Source of the DNA: Selaginella moellendorffii
Taxonomy: Eukaryota; Streptophyta; Lycopodiopsida; Selaginellales; Selaginellaceae
DNA: 64,000 nucleotides
Direction: 5' to 3'
NCBI RefSeq assembly: GCF_000143415.4
Contig: NW_003314273.1
Coordinates: forward strand, 884,222-948,221
Made by a program: the position numbers and the translations under genes. The notes below the pieces were generated by a model. It had not been told where the DNA came from, did no database searches, and saw nothing but the letters and a program-made list of their open reading frames with translations. Shown in pieces: positions 53,760-64,000 of this stretch (position 1 is its first letter; each line of letters opens with the position of its first letter).

Positions 53760-54760
53760 TGATTAATGTGTTAGGAGAAGGAAATAATACACATAACAAA
53801 AGAAACACTGAAAAGTTGGCTTAGACCAAAAAATAAGAAAAAGTTAAGAAAGAGCATAAGGTACGGAGAAATTAGTAAATAGAAAATTAAAGAATTAACA
53901 CCTACCTTACAAAATTTCTAACTCATCTTCAAAACTATTTTTATAACAATCAAGTTCCTTATCACAATCTAAAATCCATTCAAGCTCATAAATATTGATT
54001 CATCTAAGAACCAGATTGTATCATCCTTATCTTCATTTATCAACTATTTATTATTATTATTAACATTATTATGGTCAATGACATCAATTGGTCATTTATT
54101 TAATAATAACCATGAAAAGATTGAATCTTGACATGGTTATTATAGATTTTGGTTTTCATAGTTATTATGGACATCCATTGAGTATCAATGGACATCATAA
54201 TAACCATTAAAAGATTTAGAATTGATTACAAAATTTCTAAATCATCTTCAAAGTTATCTCTATAATAATCAAGCTCATCATCACAATCTGGAATCCATTC
54301 AAGTTTGTAAACATTGTCTTATTATAAATTTAATCTTTAAACATTCTCCAAGAACCAAACTATCTTCATTTATTAATTATTAATTATTATTATTAACATT
54401 ATTATGATCAATGGTATTGATTGGTAAATTATCTTTAAGGATTAAAAAACAAGGGATATAATGTTTATAATTTTTTAAATTTTGTTTATTTGGAGTTTGA
54501 TTTTTAGGATGAACTTGATATTATTAATATTATTAATATTGTATAAATAAATTTATTAATTGATGTGGGACAAGAAGAATGTCACAACTAAAAATAATAA
54601 ACCAACTTCAAGTAAATAAATCAACTATATTTTAATTAGTTTTTTAAAATTGAATGTCTCTTTATTTAAAAGAGAAGCAATTAAAAAGCTTGACTTTAAC
54701 TTTCATTTACATATAAGTTTTAAATCTAAACTTATTTATTAACAAGTTCTTCTATTTTAG
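53760..54760. other. AT-rich intergenic with tandem repeat
   Basis: Gene-free AT-rich DNA containing the two-copy repeat at 53,907-54,440. Nothing else is recognised. Confidence 0.55.
53907..54440 (+). repeat. Two-copy direct repeat, ~319 bp period
   Basis: TTACAAAATTTCTAACTCAT and TTACAAAATTTCTAAATCAT start the copies at about 53,907 and 54,226. Both then share AATCCATTCAAG, TCTTCATTTAT and ATTATTATTATTAACATTAT. The second copy is interrupted at the end. It is non-coding. Confidence 0.7.
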
Positions 54761-54769
54761 TGAATTGCC

Positions 54770-55110
54770 ATCAGATATCTTTGCATACATTATGTACTAA
54801 TACTTCTAAATATTTTAAGATATTACAAAGTTGAGAACACAAAGAAACTTTTAACAAAAACACTTGCACTTCAATTGCCCACCATTGTTCTAGGCTTTGA
54901 TCATCATCGTCCCTAAAGAATTTTAAATTCTGAAGCACCACAAAGATCAATCTTAGTGAAAAATTTAGCACTACCAAGTCTATCAAAAAATCTGAGAGTG
55001 GTTTCTGCAATGCACCACTTGGTGTCTGCAGATCCTGCCAGTAAGCCTGCTGTGTCTTGAAAACTTGCTCACTTCGTAATGAGACTGGTCCAGTGATCAC
55101 AGCAGCAGCT
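54770..55110 (-). mobile_element. Ty3/gypsy reverse-transcriptase scrap
   Basis: On the minus strand near 54,920-54,990, FFDRLGSAKFFTKIDL matches the conserved start of the gypsy RT domain (LLDRLGGAKxFSKIDL). Flanking sequence is broken. A different frame stays open over ~109 codons but looks like chance. It may belong to the same kind of element as the relic at 45-47 kb, which lacks RT. Confidence 0.6.
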
Positions 55111-55332
55111 TTCGGTGTTGGTATGCTATTCTTATTGCTCCTTGAGGAGTTATCAAAACGAACACTTCATGAAGGAAGACGTTAAACGCCTTTGTAAGCA
55201 CTGCGTTCTTGGTTTTTGTGCTCGATTCTACAGGATTCACGTACTGAGATTCTCCTTTTACACATCTCAGACTGGAAAGTCTACAACGCTTTTGTAGAGT
55301 TTAAAGCTTAACTTTTTCTCATGCAATCTTCT

Positions 55333-57451
55333 TCACGGCCTGAAAGGCCTTCGAAAATCTCCTCCCGCGTCTCGCAAGCTCATCCACGATCGATCCAAAG
55401 AGAGAGGCCCAGTGAAAGCTCCACGATTGCTGTTGCTGTTCCTTCTCGCCGGAGAGATTTGCTGTTGCCTTTGCTGGTGGTGTCGAGAGGAGCCTCCAAA
55501 GTTTCCATTGCCCGGCCGCATATCCAGTCCCGACAGGGAGTTCCGCTTCCTCGAATGGTGCTGCTGCCTCTCGGACGAACTCGACGGTCTTTGCTTTGGA
55601 GCGCTCTGAGAGCGGGACTTTGCCTTGGTCGATTTCGTAGAAGCCATGTAGCTGGGAAAGCCATCGTAGTTGTAGCTGTAGAGCTCGTCGGCCTGGTGTT
55701 GCTCGCTCCTGTTGGAGAGAAAAGCGTTGCTTTTGGTGGTCTTGGAGCCAGTCGTAGAGAATGCGGGGCTGCTCTTGGCAGTTGAGAGGAAGCTGTCCTC
55801 ATCATCGTAGTCGCCAACAAAAGCCGAGTAGATCTTCTCTTGCACGTCGTTGCTAAACCTGTCGAAGCTCGCGGCATAGAACTGCTGTTTTTCGGCGGGG
55901 CGGTTCGGTGGTGGCGATGTCGACCAAGTGTTGGTATCAAATGTTATCGATTCGGATGACAACCCAGACTTTCTTCTCGGCCTGCGCTTTGAAAATCTGG
56001 CCGAGTCTATCTCCACCACTTTAGCACTGCTCTCGGAGCTTCTGTCTTGCTGCGCAGCATCAGGAGCACTTCTGGTGCTCTCCTCCGCGGGAGGACCTCC
56101 TCCCTGAGTTTCCCATGGATGAGCAGCCATCCATCGTTCCAACCAGCTCCATTCCCAGGGGCTAGTTTCCGACTCACAGCCAAGATTGTTGGCTCCACTC
56201 TACAGAAGAATTTGCAGTGTCACGAGAGACAAATGGAAAAGCTTACTTAAGTTACCTGGTGGCCATAAGCATAAGCCAACGCTCTTTCGCGCTTGAGAAG
56301 TCCGATCTGCTTTTGATCGAACTTGCACTGCAAGTCATCCACGCTTCTAGCCGAGGTATCCCATCCGTCCTAAAAGAATCAAGTCAACTTTGGGACACAA
56401 TGAAAACCCGGAGCACATTTACCACGGATTTTCTAGGACGGACATCTTGCTGATGCTGCTGTCGCCGGTGACGAAGCTGCTGTTGGGGCGGCAGGCCTTC
56501 GTCGGATGCACGACGTGCACGAGCACGAGCTTGAACTTTAACAAGCGCCTGCATGCAGTGGAGTGTAAGGGCAGCTTGTTTACGAACAAGATGACCGCGG
56601 AACAAAGCTTGCAACCTGACCACAGCCTTGAGAGCTCGCAGCGCTCTTCTAGCCTGTAGAGAAAAACGGCAAGCTTTACAAATCGACCGATGAAGTGGTA
56701 CAACTACTTACGAGATATCCTCGGAAGCCAGTCTGGATGATCACTGCGGCCCACTCTTCCAAACTCACGCATCCACGGAACGAGCCTCCAGTGCTGGTGA
56801 GACGAACCACTGCGGCCGCTGCTTGAGCAGCAGCCACGGCAGCCTCGGCAGCCGCAGCGGAGGCAGCCGCAACCGCAATTGCATGCTTGCTCTGGTCCTT
56901 TTCGAAAGAGAGGCTGTCGCTAATATCAAAGTCATGCAGAGGATGGTGGTGACTATGGCGACGCTGATCGTCGCTCTTGCGAACGGCATCTGCTACAGCC
57001 GAGTCTTTGGCAGACGATCTTCCAAAGCTCCACCTGCGCCTCTCTCGCGGCTTCTTCTTCTGCAAAGCGAATCAACCACAAGGAATCAATACCCTCACAA
57101 AAATCCGGGAAAACGACAGCAGCAACAAGGAAACAAAGCACAAGGCGATAAAACTCCAAACTTTTAAACACGGCGAAGAAGCGAGTATTAAAACTCTCGA
57201 GCAAGACGTTTCTGATCGTGAGATGTGAAGACCACAAAATCTGGCAGCCATAACTTCAACAGCATAAAGGAGAAAGAAAGAAAGAAAGAAATTCAAACTT
57301 CGGTGGAATCGATGGGATTGGAATCACTTACACTGGACTCCTCGCTCTTGCGTTCTTCAAACGAAGAGATCTTCTCCTTGGAGGACGAAGACGAGGACTT
57401 GCTCGACTTGACTCCAATGAAGCTCAAAAACCACCGGCTAGATTTGCCCAT
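55333..57451 (-). CDS. IQ67-domain protein (IQD), calmodulin binding
   Basis: About five exons. The start [20 protein letters not shown] at 57,451 is the classic IQD N-terminus. The second exon is basic ([20 protein letters not shown]) with an Ala-rich helix. Then comes the IQ67 region: [16 protein letters not shown] with [20 protein letters not shown] and [20 protein letters not shown], followed by [13 protein letters not shown]. It contains the IQxxxRGxxxR repeats that bind calmodulin. Downstream: [33 protein letters not shown], then a Ser/Arg-rich tail with a DUF4005-like part ([26 protein letters not shown]). IQD proteins attach to microtubules and the plasma membrane and link Ca signals to cytoskeleton and cell shape. 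The 3' half is duplicated at 52.7-53.4 kb. Confidence 0.92.
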
Positions 57452-58140
57452 TCTTGTCTCTCACAGGAGCATCACCTAAGCGAGAAGATCACACAGCAAA
57501 GTCAACCCTAGTACAAGGAAGAAGAGAGGACACAAGATCACGGGAATGCATGCCTCCCGTGATCTCACTGTACGAAGATCAAGCCGAGAAAGAGGAGCTC
57601 ACCTTGCGAAAGGGGGTTTTGTCCCACTGAGACTACCGAAATATCGCCAGGCGCATCGAAAAGAGCAAATGCAGCTAGAGCGCGAGCTGGCGATCAATCC
57701 AGGCAAACGATTGAGCGCGCACAACCGAGAGGAGACGAGGCCGAGAGCGCATGTAAGCAGGAGAGTGGATTAAGAAGCTCCACCAGCGAGCGCGATGGCG
57801 ATGGCGATGGCGATGGGGATGGCGATCGAGAATGGGGCGCGGCGGCGACCATAGCTCGCGGCCTCGACCTATATGGAGGAAGAGAGAAGAGGGAAAACTG
57901 TGCCAACAGCCCGATTCGAAACTCGGCCTCACGTCCGCCGATTCTACAGCCCCGCATACGTGTCGTGACACGTCAGCGACACGTCACTGCGCCTCCAGCG
58001 TGGAGCACCCGACGGCGCCGATTGCATCGCTGCGTGTACGCGAAATCACGGGTGTCATTAAACTGGAATTTATGATGCATTATTCCGCTTTTCTGCCGAA
58101 CCAAAAAACAAAGAGAAAAAATGAAAAAATGAGGGTGTGA
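57452..58140. other. IQD upstream region
   Basis: Presumed leader and promoter DNA of the IQD gene. It includes a (GCGATG)n run at about 57,793-57,826. No further gene is recognised. Confidence 0.45.
57793..57826. repeat. ATGGCG hexamer run
   Basis: Five to six tandem copies of ATGGCG with one ATGGGG variant lie upstream of the IQD gene, in the likely 5' leader or promoter. Confidence 0.6.
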
Positions 58141-58640
58141 GGGCCAAGTGACTCACAAGGGAAAAAAAAAAAAACCATTCAATGAGTCCATCACATTAAA
58201 ACTTTTCGATTGAAGATAAGGATAGATAGAAGCAAAATCTCTCCTCCTTTTATCTTGTGTAATAAGCTTTAGAGATCGATCGACGATGATCCATGTGAAG
58301 AGCTCCCAAATTTGTGGAGAGTTCCACACGATCATCACCACTGTTGTGAGTGAGACTTCTTCCCTTGATCAAAGCCTGCATCTTCCAAATCATCTTATGT
58401 TACAAATACAGCCTCCTGTTCTTCCCTGTTCTTCCCCAGCCCGCTTGTTAATACTGTAAAACTACCTGTTAATGAATAGTTGTGCTGTGCCAGTGTACAA
58501 AAAGAACCTCAATCCGGCTATCGTTTCCCTATTTTTCCAGAGCCCAAAGTCAGCCATGACAAATGCCTTAAAGACCAATCGAAAGAAGAAAAAGTGACAA
58601 ACCTCGGTTGGTTTTTTTTCTCTTTGCTGTGTTGTTTGCT
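58141..58640. other. Intergenic, nothing supported
   Basis: Five hundred bases between the IQD upstream region and the EMSY-like stop. Open frames here are antisense echoes or short; none is convincing. Confidence 0.4.
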
Positions 58641-58641
58641 T

Positions 58642-60704
58642 CTAGCCATCTTCGTCTTTCTCGTCACCGTCCTCCCCTTGCTGATCGTCGTAAGCGTCGG
58701 ACGCCGCACCGCCCTCGCCGGCAGTGTGCTCGCCGTCGGAGCCATCGGCCTCGGCCCTCTCGTTTCCAGCAGTTTCTTCCTCGTCACTGTCCGCGTTTGT
58801 GTGTTCCCGACTGTTTTGAGCGCTGCTTCTGTGCTCCCTTTCGTGATCAACGGATTGAGTTTGCGACGAAGGTGGCTGCCCGGCATCGTCTGTAACATAT
58901 GAGAACAATTAACAGACCACAGTCTTGTTTCTTCGTCCCCGAGCATTTATTCGAGAGCATAAAACATACCACTCTCGGCTTCGTCAGACGACTCGCCGAC
59001 TTGTGCTAGTGCTCTCCTGATATTCTCCTCGTGAGCCTGAAAGCCCGCGCTGTTAGAAAAAAGAAAAGCAATAACTCCGGGATGGGAAAAGCACTACCTT
59101 GGCGGCTTTCTTTGCATCTTCGAGCTTGGCCAAATCGTCATCCTCCTCCAGCTTGTCCACCTATTAAAGGCAGTGAAAAGGAAATTAATAGTAATTTCTC
59201 TGTCATTCGAATGTAAAAAAAGTAGCACAACCTCCTTCGCCAGGTCTTCTATTGGTATAAGTCCGAGTGATGACCGCGAGCCGTTCTCAGCCGAGGATGG
59301 CCCTTTCCATCCCCGCATTTTTGGAGTACCGCCCCGTGCTTTCCCACCCGGTGATGCTACGCTACCCTTTGGCCCTCTCTTCATGCCGCGGCCCATGCCA
59401 CCTCTAGCAGCTCCAGGTGGCGGGGCTTTGCGTCCTATAACTGCATTTGGACCCTCGACCCATTTCAAGTCGCTCGGAGGCACCTGAGAGAAAATACCAC
59501 AATCTCAAACTCGCATGATAAGAGCAAACGATCGCTTACTTCTTTGAGATCTATCCATTCCCACGTCTCATTTGCGGTGTCCATGTCGTAGACAAGTGCA
59601 TGACGTCCCTAAAAGACTGAGTTGGAAACAAAATGATAAGAATGGTACTCTGGTTACCGTCTCCGCATTGTAGTCGGTGATAAGAGCCTCGTAGAATGCG
59701 TTATCTTCCGGCCATCGCGTTTTAACTTTCTTCCCAATGTATGGATCTATCGAGACTTCGGCTGAATTCTCTGAAGCTTTATTCGAGGGTGGCCTCCCGG
59801 CCTTACCGCCATGTCCTTTTGAAGAGCTAGAAGCTCGCCCTTGCAGCTACAGAAAAAAGAACGAAGGTAAGTCGACAGGCAAGAGAACTGAGAAAGTTTG
59901 CCTTTTGCTTCTTTCCGCGGGGACCATTGCTTGGCCCAGGACGCTTAGAGCCGGAGGTCGATTGAACAGGACCGGTTTTGATATGTGGAGGCAGCGGAGG
60001 TGTTGGAGTCGACGACGACGGAGGCAACGCTGCCTGAGGAAGAAGCGCAGTTTTTTGCTTCTTGCGAGACTGAGTTGTTACAGGAGGCGGCGAAACCTCA
60101 GCGGAGGGCGCAATTGCTGGTGGCACCGCGGATAGTTGTCTGAAATGAAAGAAAGAATTAATTTGCAAGAGTACATGTCAAGCAAAAAAAACTTTCTTAC
60201 TGGATTTGTTTGATGCTTTCATCGCTCGCAACTTTTCCCAAAAACTCCCGGTGTTGCTCGTCAGTGACGCGCAATTCTTTGCGCAAATCCGTCATCAGCC
60301 GCTCCTTTGCCTAGGACAACATCCCAAAGTCACAAGGATGAAAGAACGAACACAAATGGAAAAAAGAAAACCTCCAACAACTCACCCAAGTGATGACCTC
60401 CGACTGAGCTCCAAACGCACGTAAAACTGCAGTGTAGGCCTCCTGCTCCAGCCGATGGATCATATGATCCACACTCCCCGAAGGCTGCGAGCTCGCGTAG
60501 ATCACTCCCGTGGCAGCTCTCCCATTCCCACTCACGCGGACGCCTCGCGAGGCACGGCCGCCGGCGGAATGCGTGGGCGGCAGATCGTCGTCAGTCCCTG
60601 GGCGCAAACGCTTAGCTATAGATCGCTGCCGAGGAATCGATCGATCGACGGGAGAGGGAGAGCGAGCGCTTACCGCTACTGTCCAAGGGGTCGTCGTATT
60701 CCAT
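58642..60704 (-). CDS. EMSY-like protein (ENT + Agenet/Tudor)
   Basis: About eight exons. It starts MEYDDPLDSSG at 60,704. The ENT domain comes early (about residues 45-110): SVDHMIHRLEQEAYTAVLRA, FGAQSEVITWAKERLMTDLR, KELRVTDEQHREFLGKVASD. A Pro/Ser-rich linker (PPPVTTQSRKKQKTALLPQA) leads to an Agenet/Tudor-like domain: DPYIGKKVKTRWPEDNAFYE, ALITDYN, HALVYDMDTANETWEWIDL, PPSDLKW. Next is a Gly/Arg-rich part, a helix (VDKLEEDDDLAKLEDAKKAA, HEENIRRALAQVGESSDEAE) and a long acidic tail. This architecture is that of plant EMSY-like (EML) proteins, nuclear histone readers involved in defence, flowering and seed development. The acidic end (DEKDEDG) reaches the stop at 58,642. Confidence 0.9.
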
Positions 60705-61036
60705 GCTATGCGAGCGCCTTCCCGACATCTATCCTCGCTCAGCGCCTCCACATTGCCCTAATCACTCCCTCCTGGGACACAAAAAGATTTCCCTTAGGTT
60801 GTGTGTAGGACGTCCTTTGCCCTGTTAATCCTTTGGGCACTCGCTCGTCTCTCCTCCAGCGCGGAGATTCGACAAACTCTCCATATCGGCCCCCCGCCGC
60901 GCCGCCACTACGCCGCCAAGTACGAGCGGCGGCGCCGCCTCAATCGCTGGTCCGCTCGAAAACCCTAAAACAGGCCCAACGAAGCCCTAGAGAACAGGGG
61001 AGAGCTTATCTCTGTCGGACAAGCAGCATTTTTCTT

Positions 61037-62277
61037 TCATTTCACGAGTCCCAGATTGATCATTCCCCAGGCAGTGCTGGGCCATTTCTTCTCCTTGGCA
61101 TTCATCTCTAGAACTCTTCCCCACGCGATCCAGGCCTCCCACGCGACGCGCTTGTCCCACGCCGTGCCCCACTGCAGCAGCCGCTCCAATCCCAGCGCCG
61201 CCTCCACCGCCGCCTCCTCAAACGCGCCCTCCAGGCAGCACAGCTGCGCTAGAACAAGATGGGGCTCGCCAATCCACGGGTTCCTCTCGCAAGCGCCGCG
61301 GAGCTTCCCCGCGATCCAATCGAACCCCTGGCGCTTGAGATCCGCGCCCACTGCCTCGAGATACAAATCCCTGGCCGCGATCTGGTCCACCGGGCGAAGA
61401 AGCTTGGAGCAGCCGTCGAAGAGGGGCGGGAGCTTCAAAGCTATGGCGGCGGGAGCGTCGCATATTCCGTTATCCTGTTCTTCCTCGTTGAGGAGCCCCT
61501 TGAGGAGGAGGCCCATGCGCGAGATCGAGCTCATCCACAGGCCGGGCTGGACGTCGCCAGGCCAGAGCGCCCAGTAGTGATTCCCGCTGAATCGGAGCTC
61601 GCCATCGCGATTGTCGAAGAGATTGTCTTGCCAATTGTAGAGCTGATCGCAAAAATCGGCCATGGTGAGCAGCACGAACACGGCCACGATGCGTCTTGGC
61701 AGCCTCACGTCCTCGCCATTCCGGATGTTCTTCACGGTGATGAATCCATCGGGAAGTAGCAGCTTGCTTTTCTTGCCCGATCGATCGCTAGCGGCGGCCT
61801 CTTGCAGCTGATCGTCAGAAAACCTGGCAAGAACAAAGAAAGAATTGGGGGCAGAGAAAATTTCGATAGGATCGATCGCGATCTCGATCGATGTCGCGAA
61901 TTTCGAATGGATTACCTGAAGAGGAGCATGTCGTGGATGAGCTCCTGCCGCGGCACGATGCAGAAGAGCTCGACCAGCTGCTCGGCCGGATCGCCGATGA
62001 GATCCTTGACGCGGCTGCGATCCACGCCCGGCTCGAAGATCGCGAGATTGACGTAGGAATTGGAGTAGGACGAGTGGAAGAGGCCGCAGCGGCACACATC
62101 GTCGGGCGCGCCCCAGAGCTTGAGAATCCTGTAAACCTCGACCAGATGCTGGAAGAATGTGCCGTGCTTGTGAAAGCATTCCGAGGCGCCCGTGGATCTG
62201 AGCACCGAGAGCCAGTGGGGGAGCGCCGGATCGATGGCGGCGTACTCCTCGCGCAAGAAGAGCCGCGCCTTCTCCAT
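61037..62277 (-). CDS. DUF6817-type protein with TPR-like tail
   Basis: Two exons, about 390 residues. Exon 1: MEKARLFLREEYAAIDPALP then FHKHGTFFQHLVEVYRILKL, WGAPDDVCRCGLFHSSYSNS, YVNLAIFEPG. The His-rich H..H...FHSSY set resembles HD-like metal sites and is the mark of DUF6817 as I recall it. Exon 2: DVRLPRRIVAVFVLLTMADF, LYNWQDNLFDNRDGELR, YWALWPGDVQPGLWMSSISR, then helices like TPRs (EPHLVLAQLCCLEGAFEEAA, WEAWIAWGRVLEMNAKEKKW). Found across plants and some bacteria; the function is unknown. Start: the ATG at 62,277 just before the conserved part. A purely hydrophilic enzyme-like protein with no targeting signal seen. Confidence 0.7.
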
Positions 62278-62398
62278 TGCATGGAAGTGAAAGAATCCGC
62301 CATAGCCATTTTATGGGAGAGCATATTTTACACGGCACGTAGAATATGCTTACTACACCGTTTTGATCCACTCAAAAGAAGGAGAACGAACGAAATAT

Positions 62399-63395
62399 TT
62401 ACGTGGCTTTAGGCCATGTAGCCTGAGCAGACATGATGATCCCAACGATGACGCCGAAGAGACCCAGCGCGCTTCCAAAGATCTCAATCACCAAAATTTT
62501 TACAAACAGCGTCGAGTTTTGAGCGTCCGAGAGAGCGCAGCTGCTGCCAATCACTCCAACACAAATCCTGCAAGGAAAACTCGAGATCGTCAGAACTGAT
62601 CCAAAACTATAAGCTCAAACTCTCGTTCCTTGTCAAGCCCCAGAAAAAGAAGAATTTGCAAGGAAGAGCTACACGAAAGGCAACAAACTTTGAGAACTTA
62701 CGAAGAGCTCACAGTGAAAGCTTATAACTAAAAGCTCCAACTCTCAAGACCCAGAAGAAAAAAGAGATTTTGCAGGGAATTGAAGAACTGAGCTGTGAAA
62801 CGCAACTAAAGTGGAGCTCAAACAAAAACTTTCTAGGACAAACTTAGAAACTACGAAAAACTCACTGTGAAAGCTTACCCGCAAACAAGATTTGCAAAGC
62901 CGACGATTATTCCAGAGGCAAAGATGGAGTAGCCAGCGCGCATCGACTCCGCTGTGTGCTGGTAGTCTCGAGTGACAGACTCCAGCTTAGTCTGCAAGAT
63001 GATGGCAACTATAACTCCATAGATTGCAACAGCCTCGCAAAAAATCACACTAAAACATTATGCGTGATTAGCTCTTTGAGCAACCAAAGAACAAGCAAGG
63101 AGCGCAGAAAGAAAAAAAGAAATACCTGATGAGATTCTTGGATGTGATTCTTGGAGCTTTGATCGCGGCGCCGATGAGACTGCTCCCGGTCACGTAAATC
63201 CCCCTAAAGAATTTCGAAAGATTGGAGAATTTCGATACAACTTGATCTATCCGCTAGAGATTGAAGAGAATTTACACACCAGGATGCGCCGAGCACCGAA
63301 ACGCCGATGGAAATCGCAATGCCGATCGCGGCGAATGTGTAGGGCGAGATGTAGAGCAAGGCGTGGCGCCACGAGCTGCTGTCTGCGGCCCTCAT
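62399..63395 (-). CDS. VHA-c'': V-type proton ATPase subunit c'' (proteolipid)
   Basis: Four exons. [154 protein letters not shown]. This is the c'' proteolipid of the vacuolar H+-ATPase membrane ring (V0), with proton-carrying glutamates expected in the FCE and VEIFG helices. The order of four to five helices and the [10 protein letters not shown] loop match plant VHA-c''. The four exons have consensus splice sites. Intergenic space upstream to the divergent OSCA gene is about 370 bp. Confidence 0.93.
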
Positions 63396-63470
63396 TGCTG
63401 CGAGCCCTAGAACACGGGAATATGCGTGGAATATCTTAGCTGGTTAACGGAAATTATTTTTAACTTGAGA

Positions 63471-63484
63471 TTTAGGGTTTAGGG
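63471..63484. promoter_or_regulatory. Telo-boxes between VHA-c'' and OSCA
   Basis: TTTAGGGTTTAGGG lies 76 bp upstream of the VHA-c'' start (63,395). A further CTAGGGTTC occurs at about 63,551, upstream of the divergent OSCA start. Confidence 0.5.
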
Positions 63485-63767
63485 GCACGTGGCGAAATAC
63501 CATAGCTCCCGTTTCAACTTCTTGGGGGGAAGAGCTTTTGTGCCTGATCTCTAGGGTTCTTTAGCTTTTCCGCGATGATCAATCGATCCCAGAGGCATTC
63601 TCAGCTCGGCCAGCGGAATCTTTCTCTTGCTGGTGGCGCGCTGCGATCTCGTAGTTAGCACGCGTAAGAATCGAGTGCTTTGTAGCTCAGCTCCTGTAGC
63701 AACTACCAAGAGTGTGTTCGCGGCAAGGGACGTTCGATCACGAGAAGCGGCAGATCGATCGTGAGCG

Positions 63768-64000
63768 ATGGCGACTCTCCAAGATCTCATGCTCTCGGCT
63801 GCGATTAATGGCGGATCCACGATCGTCTTCCTCCTCGTCTTTGCGTTCTTGCGGCTCCAGCCATTCAGCGACAGGGTTTATTATCCCAAATGGTTCATCA
63901 AGGGCGTCCGGAAGAGCGAGGATCGACCGATTAAGGCCAGGTTTGTGAACCTCGACCCCAGGGCGTATTTGCATTTCCTAGATTGGATGTGGGAGTCCAT
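63768..64000 (+). CDS. CSC1/OSCA-type channel, 5' part (cut by window end)
   Basis: The ATG at 63,768 opens MATLQDLMLSAAINGGSTIV, FLLVFAFLRLQPFSDRVYYP, KWFIKGVRKSEDRP and then RFVNLDPRAYLHFLDWMWES. This is the start of OSCA/CSC1 proteins (ERD4-like), hyperosmolality-gated mechanosensitive cation channels of the TMEM16/TMC superfamily. The first membrane helix is complete; the gene continues past base 64,000, so only about 77 codons are here. Confidence 0.9.
   Translation, partial: MATLQDLMLSAAINGGSTIVFLLVFAFLRLQPFSDRVYYPKWFIKGVRKSEDRPIKARFVNLDPRAYLHFLDWMWES

Noticed and set aside
54771-55100. A 109-codon minus frame as a new gene
   Set aside because: Another frame of the same DNA has a gypsy RT motif, the open frame has no protein family features, and surroundings are repeat-like.
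58480-58902. Hydrophobic plus-strand frame of 140 codons (LLCCLLLAIFVFLVTVLPLL)
   Set aside because: Antisense to the acidic tail of the EMSY-like gene; acidic codons reversed give Leu/Val/Phe/Ser.
61037-62371. A single 444-codon frame reading through the DUF6817-type gene
   Set aside because: It crosses an intron and its first third is out of frame with the conserved FHKHGTFFQHL exon; the two-exon model is better.
1-64000. Search for tRNA, rRNA, snoRNA or organellar DNA
   Set aside because: By eye I saw no tRNA cloverleaf, rRNA segment or plastid/mitochondrial insert. A tRNAscan/Infernal run would be needed to exclude small RNAs.

Overview
This is nuclear DNA from a land plant. Genes are split by many very short introns (about 45 to 65 bp, GT..AG). 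The families are plant-typical: PPR, F-box, IQD, GAUT, WAT1-like, EMSY-like, SEC3, OSCA. Gene-dense GC-balanced blocks alternate with AT-rich retrotransposon graveyards. The tiny introns, intronless PPR gene and a phosphate acetyltransferase (usual in mosses, lycophytes and algae, absent from flowering plants) point to a lycophyte such as Selaginella. That assignment is inference. All multi-exon models were built by eye from reading frames and splice signals, so inner exon edges are approximate. Layout: 1-2,880 is AT-rich decayed repeat, ending at a broken PPR gene. 3.2-14.8 kb holds a thylakoid TPR protein, a TMEM120-like membrane protein, a BTB protein, an unknown protein, an anoctamin pseudogene, complex III subunit QCR8 and a degenerate kinase. 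This stretch contains a reciprocal partial duplication: one copy keeps the whole BTB gene and a stump of QCR8, the other keeps the whole QCR8 and a stump of BTB. 15.4-28.7 kb holds an F-box protein, an IST1-like ESCRT protein, a PPR protein, exocyst SEC3, a nucleolar RRM protein and phosphate acetyltransferase; the last two start 39 bp apart on opposite strands. 28.9-42.3 kb holds a GAUT-type glycosyltransferase, a PHD-finger protein, a head-to-head pair of paralogous, probably mitochondrial proteins of no family I recognise, a secretory membrane protein, a WAT1/EamA transporter, sterol C-5 desaturase and actin-related protein 9. 42.3-51.8 kb is a retrotransposon region with a Ty3/gypsy relic on the minus strand, a striking GAGATGGAGTCC minisatellite, and stray pieces of ARP9. 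51.9-64 kb holds a PsbP-domain protein, a truncated IQD copy, another gypsy relic, the full IQD gene, an EMSY-like protein, a DUF6817-type protein, V-ATPase subunit c'' and the start of an OSCA/CSC1 channel gene. The genes are mostly independent housekeeping functions, not an operon or one pathway. Shared features are compact divergent promoters and telo-box motifs (AAACCCTAA-type) just upstream of many start codons. The points most worth follow-up are the new paralogous mitochondrial-type pair, the phosphate acetyltransferase that lacks the DRTGG domain and P-loop, the BTB/QCR8 and IQD partial duplications, and the transition-biased decay of repeats.
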